From NCBI GenBank assembly GCA_024641005.1, contig JAHEDX010000020.1, positions 1-54,524 on the forward strand: DNA of 54,524 nt, given 5' to 3'. The notes under the pieces were generated by a model. That model was given only the letters and a program-made list of their open reading frames with translations, ran no database searches and was not told where the DNA came from. Below are positions 45,533-53,719 of the stretch, one piece after another (the stretch's first letter is position 1; every line of letters begins with the position of its first letter). The stretch comes from Acidimicrobiaceae bacterium. Lineage in GTDB: Bacteria; Actinomycetota; Acidimicrobiia; Acidimicrobiales; Ilumatobacteraceae. Both the position numbers and the translations under genes were made by a program.

Positions 45533-46332
45533 ACCAACCGCTTCCGGATCGCCACGCTGATCTGCTCGATGATGATCACGATCGCGAACATGATGATCAG
45601 GATCCCGAGCAAGCGGTCGAAGTTGAATGTCGAACGCTGGGTCTCGACGACACGCCCGATCCCACCGGCGCCCACGAGGCCGAGCACGAGTGATGCCCGA
45701 ATGTTGAGCTCGAACACGTACAACGCGTAGGCGACGTAGGCGGGGAACACGTCGGGGAGGACGGCCGTACGCACCGCTGGTGTGTGGCGCCCGCCCGCGG
45801 CGCGCGCCGCTTCGAGCGGCAAGGGATCGGCGGCGTCGACCGTCTCGCTGAAGAGTTTGACCATCACGGCCAGGGAGAAGATCGTGAGCGCCCAGGAGCC
45901 GGCGAAGGCCCCGATTCCGATCGCCGTGACGAGCAGCTTGCCCCACAACAGGTCGGGAATCGCGCGAACGATGTTCATGACGAATCGCGATACCCAGAAC
46001 ACCGGGGTGCTCGGCGTGGTCAGCTTCGACATCGCGAAACCGATCGGAAGCGCCAACGAACAACCGATGACCGTCGAGATGATGGCGATCTGGAAGGTTT
46101 CGATCAACGGGTCGAAGACGTTGTGGCGGTTGAACACCCAATCCCACGGAACGGGCCAGAAACGGTCCCAGAGCGGATTGGTCCACATGTCGATGAACGA
46201 ACCCCAGCGAAACCCGATCTGGCGGGCGGCAAACAGTGTGAATGCGGCGAGCGCGATGACCAGCACATAGCTGCGGATCTGGGGGCGTGGCTTGCGCGGC
46301 CGTACGGTGACGGCCGCAGCTGTGTCGCTCAT
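45529..46332 (-). CDS. phnE: Phosphonate/phosphite-type ABC permease, first copy
   Basis: A 267-residue permease paralogous to the next gene: an N-terminal helix (SYVLVIALAAFTLFAARQIG), a periplasmic loop, then the core with RAIPDLLWGKLLVTAIG and the EAA segment DPLPLEAARAAGGRHTPAVRT. VLPDVFPAYVAYALYVFELNIRASLVLG matches PhnE. Together the two form the channel. It lies 88 bases after phnC. Confidence 0.9.
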   Translation of the reverse strand: MSDTAAAVTVRPRKPRPQIRSYVLVIALAAFTLFAARQIGFRWGSFIDMWTNPLWDRFWPVPWDWVFNRHNVFDPLIETFQIAIISTVIGCSLALPIGFAMSKLTTPSTPVFWVSRFVMNIVRAIPDLLWGKLLVTAIGIGAFAGSWALTIFSLAVMVKLFSETVDAADPLPLEAARAAGGRHTPAVRTAVLPDVFPAYVAYALYVFELNIRASLVLGLVGAGGIGRVVETQRSTFNFDRLLGILIIMFAIVIIIEQISVAIRKRLV

Positions 46333-46420
46333 GTGCCGGCCCTCGTCGTGATGCGAGCAATCGAGCGCCAGCGATCGAGCGGCCACCTGCGGCCTGCAGG
46401 GCCGGGGAACGCTGCAGATG

Positions 46421-47197
46421 TCATGCGTCGGCAGACTCAGGGAGCAAGTCGTCGGGAGTGATCGCCCGGCCGTAGATCTCGCGGAACGTGTCGTCATCGA
46501 CCTCTGAGATGTCGCCGTCGAACACGAGCTCACCGCCACGCAGCCCGATCAGGCGCCTGCCGTAGTGGCGGGCGAGGTCGAGGAAGTGGAGGTTGATCAG
46601 CGTGGTGATGCCGAGCTCGCGGTTGATCCGTTGCAGGTCGCCCATCACCTGGTGGGTGGTGACCGGGTCGAGCGCCGCGACCGGCTCGTCGGCGAGCATG
46701 ATGCGCGGCTCTTGGGCGAGAGCCCTGGCGATGCCGACGCGTTGCTGCTGCCCACCGGACAGGTTGGATGCTCGCACGTAGGCCTTGTCGACGATCCCGA
46801 CCCGCTCCATCGCCTGGAAGGCGTGTTCGCGGTCTTCGGCGGTCCACACACCGAGTGTCGATCGCCAGGCCGGGACTTTCGCCAGGCGGCCCATCAGCAC
46901 GTTGTTCATGACCGTGGTGCGGTTGACGAGGTTGAAGGTCTGGAAGATCATGCCGACGTGCGAGCGGACCTCGCGCATCGTCTTGGTGCTGGCGCCGACG
47001 ACTTCGGTGCCGTCGACCGTGATCGATCCGGAGGTGGCCACGACCAGCCCGTTGAGGGCTCTCAGCAAGGTCGACTTGCCGGCGCCCGAGAGCCCCACGA
47101 CCACGACGAACTCGCCGTCGTCGATCGTGAGGCTGACGTTCTTGAGGGCCTGCACCCCGCCCCGATACGTCACCGAGACGTCGTCGAACACGATCAT
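46421..47197 (-). CDS. phnC: Phosphonate/phosphite-type ABC ATP-binding protein
   Basis: A 258-residue PhnC: Walker A GLSGAGKSTLLRALNGL (about 36-52), Q-loop region GMIFQTFNLVNRTTVMNNVLMGRL (Phn-type), signature LSGGQQQRVGIARAL, Walker B IMLADEPVAALD and the H-loop NLHFLD. It powers import of phosphonate, phosphite or a related oxyanion ester. The ATG sits inside a 16-bp palindrome (47196-47211). Confidence 0.93.
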   Translation of the reverse strand: MIVFDDVSVTYRGGVQALKNVSLTIDDGEFVVVVGLSGAGKSTLLRALNGLVVATSGSITVDGTEVVGASTKTMREVRSHVGMIFQTFNLVNRTTVMNNVLMGRLAKVPAWRSTLGVWTAEDREHAFQAMERVGIVDKAYVRASNLSGGQQQRVGIARALAQEPRIMLADEPVAALDPVTTHQVMGDLQRINRELGITTLINLHFLDLARHYGRRLIGLRGGELVFDGDISEVDDDTFREIYGRAITPDDLLPESADA

Positions 47198-47211
47198 CGG
47201 ATCGATCCGAT
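47196..47211. promoter_or_regulatory. Perfect 16-bp palindrome over the phnC start
   Basis: ATCGGATCGATCCGAT is self-complementary and overlaps the phnC start codon (minus ATG 47195-47197). A second palindrome, TGACGTCA, is at 47220-47227. These could be operator or translational-control sites, or chance in GATC-rich DNA. Confidence 0.4.
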
Positions 47212-47274
47212 CACCGACGTGACGTCATGGCGATGTGGCTCGGGACGGGGTGCTGCTCTCATCGAAGGATCGAC

Positions 47275-48456
47275 TCAGTCGATCGGCTCGGTGATGCCGA
47301 GCGTGTTGGCGGCGTTGCGGACGATGTCGAAATCGCTCTCGACGGCCCGGCTGATGTCGGTCCAGCCGTAGATCTCGTCGAAGATCGCCTGGCCTTCGTC
47401 GGTGGCGAGGTAGGCGGCGATCGAGTCGTAGATCGCGTCCTTGAGGTCCTGTGGCAGGTCGGAGCTCACCGCCACGACGTCGTTGGGGATCTCATCGGTG
47501 ATCGAGAACACGATCACCTTCTCGCCGACGTCGGGGTTCTCGCCACGGATCGTTCGACGAGCGTCGTCGAACGACAGACCGATCTCGGCATCACCGTTGT
47601 ACACGGCTGTTACGGCGGCATCGTGGCCTCCGGTGAACACCCCGTTCACGTCGGTGGTCGGATCGATGCCGAGCTCGGTGAGCGACAACGCCGGGAACAG
47701 GTAACCCGACGTCGACGTCTCGGTCGTGAAGGCCACGGTCTTGCCGGCCACCTTGGAGATGTCGCCGATGCACGAGTAGCCGGCGCTGATCGGGTCGCCG
47801 CCGTCGGTCGTCTCGCCGAGCGCCTTGCCGTCGTCCCCGAAGAACACGCCGACTTGGAGCGCAACGGCGTCGAGCGCCGGTACCTGGACGATCTCGCCGT
47901 CATGGTTCTCGAGCGCCGTCGCCTCGACGGGCGGCTCGTTGCAGATGCTGGCGTCATTGGTGAGCCACTGGCCGTGGTAGGTGGCCGAGCCGAAACGGAC
48001 CGACTGGATCAGGGCTTCGATGTTGCCGAAGTTGTCCTTGCCGAGCACATAGCCGAACGGGCCGAACGCGCCGAGTTGTGCCTGGCCGGAGCCCATCGCA
48101 GTCACGAGGCCCGTGTAATCGGTGGTGACGACACCTTCGACCTCGATACCGAGGCCGTCTTGGAGTACCTGGATGAAGGGCTGGATGTCGTCCTGGAGCG
48201 TCTCCTGCTCCTGCGACGGTACGAATCCGAAGACGATCTTCTCGGGCCAGTCGGGGTGCATGTTCTCGTCACCCATCGTGGTCTCCGGTGCCACGTCGGC
48301 TGCCGTGGTCTCGGGCGCCGTGTCGGCAGCGGTGGTCTCGGGAGTCGTCTCCGGCATGGTGTCGGGTACTGGCTCGCTGGTGTCGTCATCGCCGCCGCAT
48401 GCAGCGGTGACGAGGGTGAGCGCCAAGAGCGCTCCTGCGAAACGTCGTGATCGCAT
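47275..48456 (-). CDS. phnD: Phosphonate/phosphite-type ABC substrate-binding lipoprotein
   Basis: A 393-residue lipoprotein (signal peptide with LVTAAC, lipidated C20). A Thr/Glu/Pro linker of repeated PETT/AADT units (about 25-60) leads to a PhnD-fold domain: KIVFGFVPSQEQETLQDDIQ, TTDYTGLVTAMGSGQAQLGAFGPF, AFTTETSTSGYLFPALSL. This binds phosphonates, phosphite or related oxyanions outside the cell. A strong SD (GGAGG) stands just before the ATG, consistent with high expression. It heads the phnD-phnC-phnE-phnE operon. No C-P lyase or phosphonatase gene is in the window, so the use after uptake is unknown. Confidence 0.93.
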   Translation of the reverse strand: MRSRRFAGALLALTLVTAACGGDDDTSEPVPDTMPETTPETTAADTAPETTAADVAPETTMGDENMHPDWPEKIVFGFVPSQEQETLQDDIQPFIQVLQDGLGIEVEGVVTTDYTGLVTAMGSGQAQLGAFGPFGYVLGKDNFGNIEALIQSVRFGSATYHGQWLTNDASICNEPPVEATALENHDGEIVQVPALDAVALQVGVFFGDDGKALGETTDGGDPISAGYSCIGDISKVAGKTVAFTTETSTSGYLFPALSLTELGIDPTTDVNGVFTGGHDAAVTAVYNGDAEIGLSFDDARRTIRGENPDVGEKVIVFSITDEIPNDVVAVSSDLPQDLKDAIYDSIAAYLATDEGQAIFDEIYGWTDISRAVESDFDIVRNAANTLGITEPID

Positions 48457-48548
48457 CGATCCTCCATCAGGGTTGTTCACGAGCATTGAGCTGCCCGTGA
48501 TGGGATGTGCACGCGTGCCCCACCGGATGACAGGGCTCGCTTTCGACC

Positions 48549-49133
48549 CTACCCTGCCGTCGCGGACGCTCGAAATCCCTCGACCTCGCGTTCGAACTCG
48601 ACCCAGTCGTTGACGTCGACTGCGCCTGGATGCGAAGTGCTCCAGGGGCGGACGTATCTGCACACGAGCGACGAGGGTCTGGCGTTGAGCAGCGCCTCGA
48701 TGTTGTGGTCGGCATCGTCGAGGTACACGTCGCAGTCGACCTCCGACTTGTCGTCGACGATGTGCACCTCCGTGGTCGGGACCCGGTGCTCTGCCAGCCA
48801 CTCGAAGGTGTCGTGCACTGCGAAGCGTGGCTTCGTGGTGACGATCACGACGTGATCGCGCCTGCTCAGACGATCGAGTGCCTCGATCGCGCCGTGGTAG
48901 GGCTGCAGCACGCGGAAGATCGAGGCGCCGCCACCTGCGGTGCGGGCCCACGACCAGAACTCGCTCATGTCGGTGAAGTGGGTGAGCAGCGTGGGGGCGT
49001 CCCAGATGTCGACGTGTTCGGGCAGCAGATCCGAACCGAACTGTGTGTTGTACCGATCGATCCAGCCGGCGTTGAAGTCGGCGACCACGCCGTCGAGGTC
49101 GATGCCGAGCCGGAGCCGCAAGCGTTGCGTCAT
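48549..49133 (-). CDS. HAD-family 5'(3')-nucleotidase-like protein
   Basis: A 194-residue HAD protein similar to the NT5C deoxyribonucleotidase group. Motif I is LGIDLDGVVADF (about 8-19), the middle holds VVIVTTKPRFAVHDTFEWL, and motif IV-type acidic residues are in CDVYLDDADHNIEALL. It probably removes phosphate from nucleotides or small phosphoesters. It is divergent from a paralogue at 49159, with 25 bases between starts. The ATG follows CAGAGT (minus) by six bases. It lies upstream of phnD on the same strand but 92 bases away. Confidence 0.85.
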   Translation of the reverse strand: MTQRLRLRLGIDLDGVVADFNAGWIDRYNTQFGSDLLPEHVDIWDAPTLLTHFTDMSEFWSWARTAGGGASIFRVLQPYHGAIEALDRLSRRDHVVIVTTKPRFAVHDTFEWLAEHRVPTTEVHIVDDKSEVDCDVYLDDADHNIEALLNARPSSLVCRYVRPWSTSHPGAVDVNDWVEFEREVEGFRASATAG

Positions 49134-49139
49134 GCGACA

Positions 49140-49152
49140 ACTCTGGCAGGCT
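49140..49152. promoter_or_regulatory. Back-to-back leaderless -10 hexamers between HAD genes
   Basis: Minus-strand CAGAGT (49140-49145) is six bases from ATG 49133; plus-strand CAGGCT (49147-49152) is six bases from GTG 49159. The two -10 sites are separated by one base, so each -35 region lies inside the other gene. Confidence 0.5.
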
Positions 49153-49158
49153 GGGCAC

Positions 49159-49815
49159 GTGGCGACGACCTCGAACGCGTTCATTCTCGGTGTCGACCTC
49201 GACGGTGTGGTCGCGAACCACACGTGGAGGTTCCGCGAGATCATGGCCGAACTGCGAGGCGTCGATCCCGAGACGATGCCGATCGAGAGGTCGTGGGACT
49301 TCCACGAATGGGGCTTCGGGCCCGACGAATACTCGCACTACCACCGCATCGCCGTGATGGAGCACGACATGTTCCGCACGATGCCCGTGATCGACGGAGC
49401 TGCGGACGCGCTGTGGCGCTTGTCCGATGCCGGAATCTGGATCCGCATCATCACGCATCGTCTGTACGTGCACTGGGGGCACGAGAAGGCGGTGGCCGAC
49501 ACCGCGGCATGGTTGGACGCGAACCGGATCCCGTACCGCGATCTGTGCTTCCTCGGGGCCAAGCCACAGGTCGAGGCCGATGCCTACCTCGACGATGCTC
49601 CGCACAACATCGAGCAACTGCGAGCGGCCGGCAACGTGGTGATCGCCTTCGAACAGCCCTACAACCGGCAGATCGTCGATGGCCCACGGGCCAGATCGTG
49701 GGGCGAGGTCGAGGAAATGGTCATCGAGTTGGCGGCGGGTCAACTCGGCCAACTACAGGCGCAGCTCCCCGGAATCGATGCGGGCGCCGACCGCATCGAC
49801 CAGCATCACCGGTGA
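49159..49815 (+). CDS. HAD-family 5'(3')-nucleotidase-like protein, divergent paralogue
   Basis: A 218-residue HAD protein paralogous to the divergent gene. Motif I is LGVDLDGVVANH (about 9-20), with Asn in place of the second-block Asp of the paralogue. WIRIITHRLYVHWGHEKAVADTAAWL is the middle motif and EADAYLDDAPHNIEQLR the acidic motif. A phosphatase role on nucleotides or phosphoesters is inferred from the family. GTG 49159 is preferred over ATG 49132 because of the -10 layout. Confidence 0.83.
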   Translation: MATTSNAFILGVDLDGVVANHTWRFREIMAELRGVDPETMPIERSWDFHEWGFGPDEYSHYHRIAVMEHDMFRTMPVIDGAADALWRLSDAGIWIRIITHRLYVHWGHEKAVADTAAWLDANRIPYRDLCFLGAKPQVEADAYLDDAPHNIEQLRAAGNVVIAFEQPYNRQIVDGPRARSWGEVEEMVIELAAGQLGQLQAQLPGIDAGADRIDQHHR

Positions 49816-49884
49816 CTCGAACGGATCGCTCGCAGTTCGTTCGTGGAACGCTCATTCCGGCAATACTCGACGCAGTCGACGATG

Positions 49885-49913
49885 TTGACCGGCAACAGTC
49901 CTGTAGATAGGGT
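49885..49913 (+). promoter_or_regulatory. Sigma-70-type promoter of the oligopeptide transporter operon
   Basis: TTGACC (49885-49890), a 17-base spacer, then TAGGGT (49908-49913). It is the best -35/-10 pair seen in the window. A 5' leader and SD (GGGGGA at 49957-49962) precede the SBP ATG at 49967. Confidence 0.65.
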
Positions 49914-49966
49914 CGGGCCCGCTGGGGGTCAGTACCTCCGCTCAACCACATCTGTAGGGGGAATAC

Positions 49967-51715
49967 ATGAATCGTTCGCAGCTCCGCCGTTTGAAGCGCG
50001 AAGTCGGTCCACTCGAGAACGAATTGATCGACGCGTACGCCGCCGGTGGTGTATCTCGTCGTAACTTCCTCGTTCGCGGTTCGGTGCTGGGTTTGAGCGT
50101 CGCCACGATGGGCAGCTTGATCAGTGCCTGCGGTGGAGACGACGACACCGCGAGCCCCGACGGGACGTCGGCTCCCGATGCGACGTCGGCTCCCGATGCG
50201 ACGTCGGCTCCCGATGCGACCGATGCACCGGCCCCGCCCGCCGGCGAGATCCAGCAGGGTGGAACGCTACGGATCGCTTCTCAGCGCCCCGGCAGCCCGC
50301 TCGATCCTGTGGCGATGGACAACATCGGTAGCTACACCCCGGTCGTTCAATCGTTCGAATACCTGTGCGGCAAGGGTGAGGGCGCTGCGCTCGCCCCGAT
50401 GTTGGCCGAGTCGTGGAGCCCGAACGACGACGGCAGCGTCTGGACGTTCAAGCTGCGCGCCGGAGTCAAGTGGCACAAGGGCGGCGATTTCACGTCCGCC
50501 GACGTGGTAGCGGCGTTGGGCCGTCTCGCCGGGGCCAACCTGTCGGCGTCCATCACCCCCGACTCGGTGAAGGCGATTGACGATCTGACCGTCGAGGTGA
50601 ATCTCATCAACGCGGACGGCCAGTTCCCGTATCTGGTCTCGCCGTACAACCCGCAGGCCTCGATGACACCCGCCGACTACGAGTTGGGCACGCTGTTCGA
50701 CCAGCGGCCCGACGGCACCGGTGCTTTCATCCTCGACACCTACGACATAGCGACCGGCGCCACGTACAAGCCGAACAAGGACTGGTGGGGTGGCGTTCCG
50801 TACCTCGATGGGCTCGAGATCCTGTTCTCCGACGACAACGCGACCCAGATCAACGGCCTGCTCGGTGACCAGGCCGATGCGGTCATCCAGTTCGCGGTCA
50901 GCGACGCCGATGCCCTCTTCAACAACGACCAGGTGACGGTCGAGTCGATCCGAGGCGCCGGCCACCGCCAGATCTGGTTCAACGTCCGCGAGGGTACGTT
51001 CAGCGGCGAGAACGGCGCCAAGATCCGTGAGGCTGTCGCTCTCGGCATCGATCGTCAGGCGTTGATCGACCAAGTGTTGCAGGGTCGCGGCGACATCGGC
51101 AACGATCATCCGATCGCGCCGGTCTACGAGTTCTGGGACTCGTCGCAGCCCCAGATCGAGCGCGACGTCGAGCGGGCCAAGGCGCTGCTCGACGAGGCCG
51201 GAGTTCCCGGTCTTGCGATCACGATGCACGCTCCCGACCTCCAGGAGATCCCGCTGCTTGCCGAGTTCGTGCAATCGCAGCTGAAGGACATCGGCATGGA
51301 CATCACGCTCAATGTCGAGAGCACCGCCACGTTCTACGACCGTTGGTGCAAGGTCTACGACTCGACCACGCCACCGGCCGGCTGTGACGGCGGCGAGGAG
51401 TTCGGCATCGTCGACTACGGCAACCGAGGGACGCCCGACCGCTACCTCGTTGCGGCCTACGCGACGGGTGAGTGGAACTCGGCGCACTACCTCTCCGAGG
51501 AGTTCAATGCGGCGGTGAAGGCCTACCAGGCGACGGTTGACCTCCCGAGCCGCAAGGAGGCGATCAAGCCCGTCCAGCAGATCGCTCACGACGACCGGCC
51601 GTACGTCATCCCGTACTTCTACAACACGCTCACGGCGTACAAGAAGAACGTGCAGGGCATCATCAGCACCGGCCTCGGTCACTACTACTGCGGCAAGGCC
51701 GGCTTTACGGCGTGA
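49967..51715 (+). CDS. Peptide/nickel-type ABC substrate-binding lipoprotein (family 5, Tat)
   Basis: A 582-residue SBP_bac_5 protein. The signal has a twin-arginine SRRNFL (residues 30-35) and lipobox LISAC (C55), so it is probably exported folded by Tat and lipidated. A linker with three SAPDAT repeats follows, then the ligand domain: GGTLRIASQRPGSPLDP, ESWSPNDDGSVWTFKLRAGVKWH, KPNKDWWGG, IREAVALGIDRQALIDQVLQG. It binds peptides or similar solutes. It heads the operon SBP-permease-permease-ATPase. A stable hairpin follows its stop. Confidence 0.92.
   Translation: MNRSQLRRLKREVGPLENELIDAYAAGGVSRRNFLVRGSVLGLSVATMGSLISACGGDDDTASPDGTSAPDATSAPDATSAPDATDAPAPPAGEIQQGGTLRIASQRPGSPLDPVAMDNIGSYTPVVQSFEYLCGKGEGAALAPMLAESWSPNDDGSVWTFKLRAGVKWHKGGDFTSADVVAALGRLAGANLSASITPDSVKAIDDLTVEVNLINADGQFPYLVSPYNPQASMTPADYELGTLFDQRPDGTGAFILDTYDIATGATYKPNKDWWGGVPYLDGLEILFSDDNATQINGLLGDQADAVIQFAVSDADALFNNDQVTVESIRGAGHRQIWFNVREGTFSGENGAKIREAVALGIDRQALIDQVLQGRGDIGNDHPIAPVYEFWDSSQPQIERDVERAKALLDEAGVPGLAITMHAPDLQEIPLLAEFVQSQLKDIGMDITLNVESTATFYDRWCKVYDSTTPPAGCDGGEEFGIVDYGNRGTPDRYLVAAYATGEWNSAHYLSEEFNAAVKAYQATVDLPSRKEAIKPVQQIAHDDRPYVIPYFYNTLTAYKKNVQGIISTGLGHYYCGKAGFTA
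50164..50217 (+). repeat. 18-bp tandem repeat in SBP linker
   Basis: GACGTCGGCTCCCGATGC occurs three times in a row, encoding TSAPDA-type units in the linker after the lipidated Cys. The in-frame unit length allows copy-number change without frameshift. Confidence 0.88.
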
Positions 51716-51739
51716 CCCGCCTGACGGACGATCCGAGTC

Positions 51740-51776
51740 CGGCGGCGGTGGGCCCTGGGGGTGCTCACCGCTGCCG
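51740..51776 (+). terminator. Hairpin after SBP gene (attenuator or mRNA stabiliser)
   Basis: CGGCGGCGGTG (51740-51750) pairs with CACCGCTGCCG (51766-51776) in 11 bp including one G-U, with a 15-base loop. It sits in the 136-base gap before the permease gene. A direct repeat CGTGATCTGATC x2 is at 51787-51810. It likely lets the SBP be made in excess over the permeases. Confidence 0.6.
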
Positions 51777-51851
51777 CTCGATCGGCCGTGATCTGATCCG
51801 TGATCTGATCGGTTGCACACGGGTGTGCCGACTCGAAGTGGGGGTGTCGAG

Positions 51852-52805
51852 GTGCGTCGATTCATACTGAAACGTCTGGGTGCGATCGTCATCAACCTGT
51901 GGTTGTTGGCGACGATCGTGTTCGTCGTGGTCAACGTGCTCGGTGGCGACATCGGTCGCAAGGTGCTCGGCCCGACCGCCAAGGCTGAAGATGTCGCTGC
52001 GTACAACGCATTGATCGGTACCGACAAGCCGATGATCCAGCAGTACTTCACATCGATCAAGAACATCTTCACCCTCAACTTCGGGAACTCATACCAATCG
52101 CAGAGTCCGGTCATCGACCTGGTGCTTCCGGCCCTCGGCCGATCCGCCAAGCTGGCGATCCTGGCGTTCATCATCACGATTCCGATCTCGATCGCGGCCG
52201 GCATTTTCGCCGCCCGTCGTCAGGACAAACTGGCTGACCGGGTTGTCGTCAACGTCGGGCTCGGATCATCGTCGATCCCCGAGTTCGTCACCGCCGCGGT
52301 GCTCCTGGCGTTGTTCGCCGTGCACTTCAAGGTCGGCAAGGTCTATGCCAACCCACCCGCCGGTACCAGCATCTTCGGGCAACTCGAGTACCTGCTGTTA
52401 CCGGCGATGGCGATGGTGATCTCGTATTTCGGCTACATAGCCAGAATGACGCGTGCAGGCGTGATCACCGCCCTGCACGCTGACTACACCCGAACGGCGA
52501 CGATGAAGGGGCTCCCGCCAGGGCAGGTGATGCGCAAACACATCCTGCGTAACGCGCTGGCGCCGACGATCACGGTGATCAGCGTCCAGATCGGCTATCT
52601 GTTCGGCGGGATCGTCGGGGTCGAGAAGGTCTTCAACTACGCGGGGCTCGGCACGACGATGCTGAATGCTGTCGGCAAGCAGGACATCCCCGTCCTGCAG
52701 GCCTCGGTGCTGATCGTCGGCATCATCTACATGGCGTCGACGCTGCTCGCCGATCTCCTGATCGCATATCTCAATCCACGAGTACGACTGGACGCTGGAT
52801 CATGA
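51852..52805 (+). CDS. Peptide-type ABC permease (DppB/OppB family)
   Basis: A 317-residue six-helix permease. The start MRRFILKRLGAIVINLWLL (with V at GTG) is typical of DppB. Helices lie at about 10-30, 94-116, 130-155, 178-198, 240-262 and 283-305; the coupling segment is ADYTRTATMKGLPPGQVMRKHILRNAL. GTG 51852 is chosen because the conserved start is there; GGTGTCGAG before it is a weak SD. It forms the channel with the next protein. Confidence 0.9.
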   Translation: MRRFILKRLGAIVINLWLLATIVFVVVNVLGGDIGRKVLGPTAKAEDVAAYNALIGTDKPMIQQYFTSIKNIFTLNFGNSYQSQSPVIDLVLPALGRSAKLAILAFIITIPISIAAGIFAARRQDKLADRVVVNVGLGSSSIPEFVTAAVLLALFAVHFKVGKVYANPPAGTSIFGQLEYLLLPAMAMVISYFGYIARMTRAGVITALHADYTRTATMKGLPPGQVMRKHILRNALAPTITVISVQIGYLFGGIVGVEKVFNYAGLGTTMLNAVGKQDIPVLQASVLIVGIIYMASTLLADLLIAYLNPRVRLDAGS

Positions 52806-53719
52806 GTGAGATGAAACCGACCCCGGACGACTCCGTCGAGGACATCGACGCGTTCATCGAGGCCGCGGCGGCCAACCTCCACGACCGCAAGGAGGCGCGT
52901 CGCGAGAGTTGGCGGCTGCTCAGGCGCCGCCCGTCGTTCATCATCGGCGTGGTGATCATGGGGTTCTGGGTGGTCTGTGCCCTCGTTCCTGATCTGATCG
53001 CGCCGTTCGACCCATTGGACTACCGCACCGACATCAACGCCTCACCGTCCTGGCCGAATATCTTCGGCACCGATCGCGGCGGCCGCGACGTGTTTTCGCG
53101 AGTGATTGCCGGCGCCCGCGACATTCTCAAGTTGGCTCCGCCGGCGGCACTGCTCGGTGTGGTCTTCGGTGTCATCCTCGGGTTGTTCATGGGCTTTCTG
53201 CGCGGTTGGTTCGACACGGTCGCCAGCCGTGTCGTCGAGTCATTCCTCTCGCTTCCCGTCGTGCTACTCGGCCTGTTGGCGGTCACCACGCTGGGGAAGT
53301 CCAACTTGGTCGTGATGGGGACCGTCGCTGTGCTCTTCACGCCGGTGGTGGCTCGCACGGTCCGCTCGGCGGTGTTGGCAGAAGCCGATCTCGACTATGT
53401 CGAATCCGCCAAGTTGCGCGGCGAATCGACGCCGTTCATCATGTTCCGCGAGATCCTTCCCAACGTGTCGAGCCCGATCATCGTCGAGCTCACCGTCCGC
53501 ATCGGCTACGCGGTGTTCACGATCGCAACCCTGTCATTCCTCGGTGCCGGTCCGCCGCCGCCCTCACCTGACTGGGGCTCCCAGGTCAGCGACAACTACA
53601 ACGCGATCGTGTCGGGCTACTGGTGGTCGACCTTCTTCCCAGCGATGGCGATCGCCAGCTTGGTGATCGCAGCCAATCTCATCGCCGACTCGGTGCAGTC
53701 AGTGTTGGAGGGATCATGA
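52802..53719 (+). CDS. Peptide-type ABC permease (DppC/OppC family)
   Basis: A 305-residue permease. A longer acidic N-terminal tail (1-33) precedes helix 1 (SFIIGVVIMGFWVVCALV), and DRGGRDVFSRVIAGARDILK marks the DppC family. The EAA segment is DYVESAKLRGESTPFIMFREILPN. The start overlaps the previous stop (ATGA). Confidence 0.9.
   Translation: MSEMKPTPDDSVEDIDAFIEAAAANLHDRKEARRESWRLLRRRPSFIIGVVIMGFWVVCALVPDLIAPFDPLDYRTDINASPSWPNIFGTDRGGRDVFSRVIAGARDILKLAPPAALLGVVFGVILGLFMGFLRGWFDTVASRVVESFLSLPVVLLGLLAVTTLGKSNLVVMGTVAVLFTPVVARTVRSAVLAEADLDYVESAKLRGESTPFIMFREILPNVSSPIIVELTVRIGYAVFTIATLSFLGAGPPPPSPDWGSQVSDNYNAIVSGYWWSTFFPAMAIASLVIAANLIADSVQSVLEGS

Noticed and set aside
50164-50217. CRISPR-like repeats
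   Set aside because: The three 18-bp units are contiguous without spacers and in frame in a lipoprotein linker.
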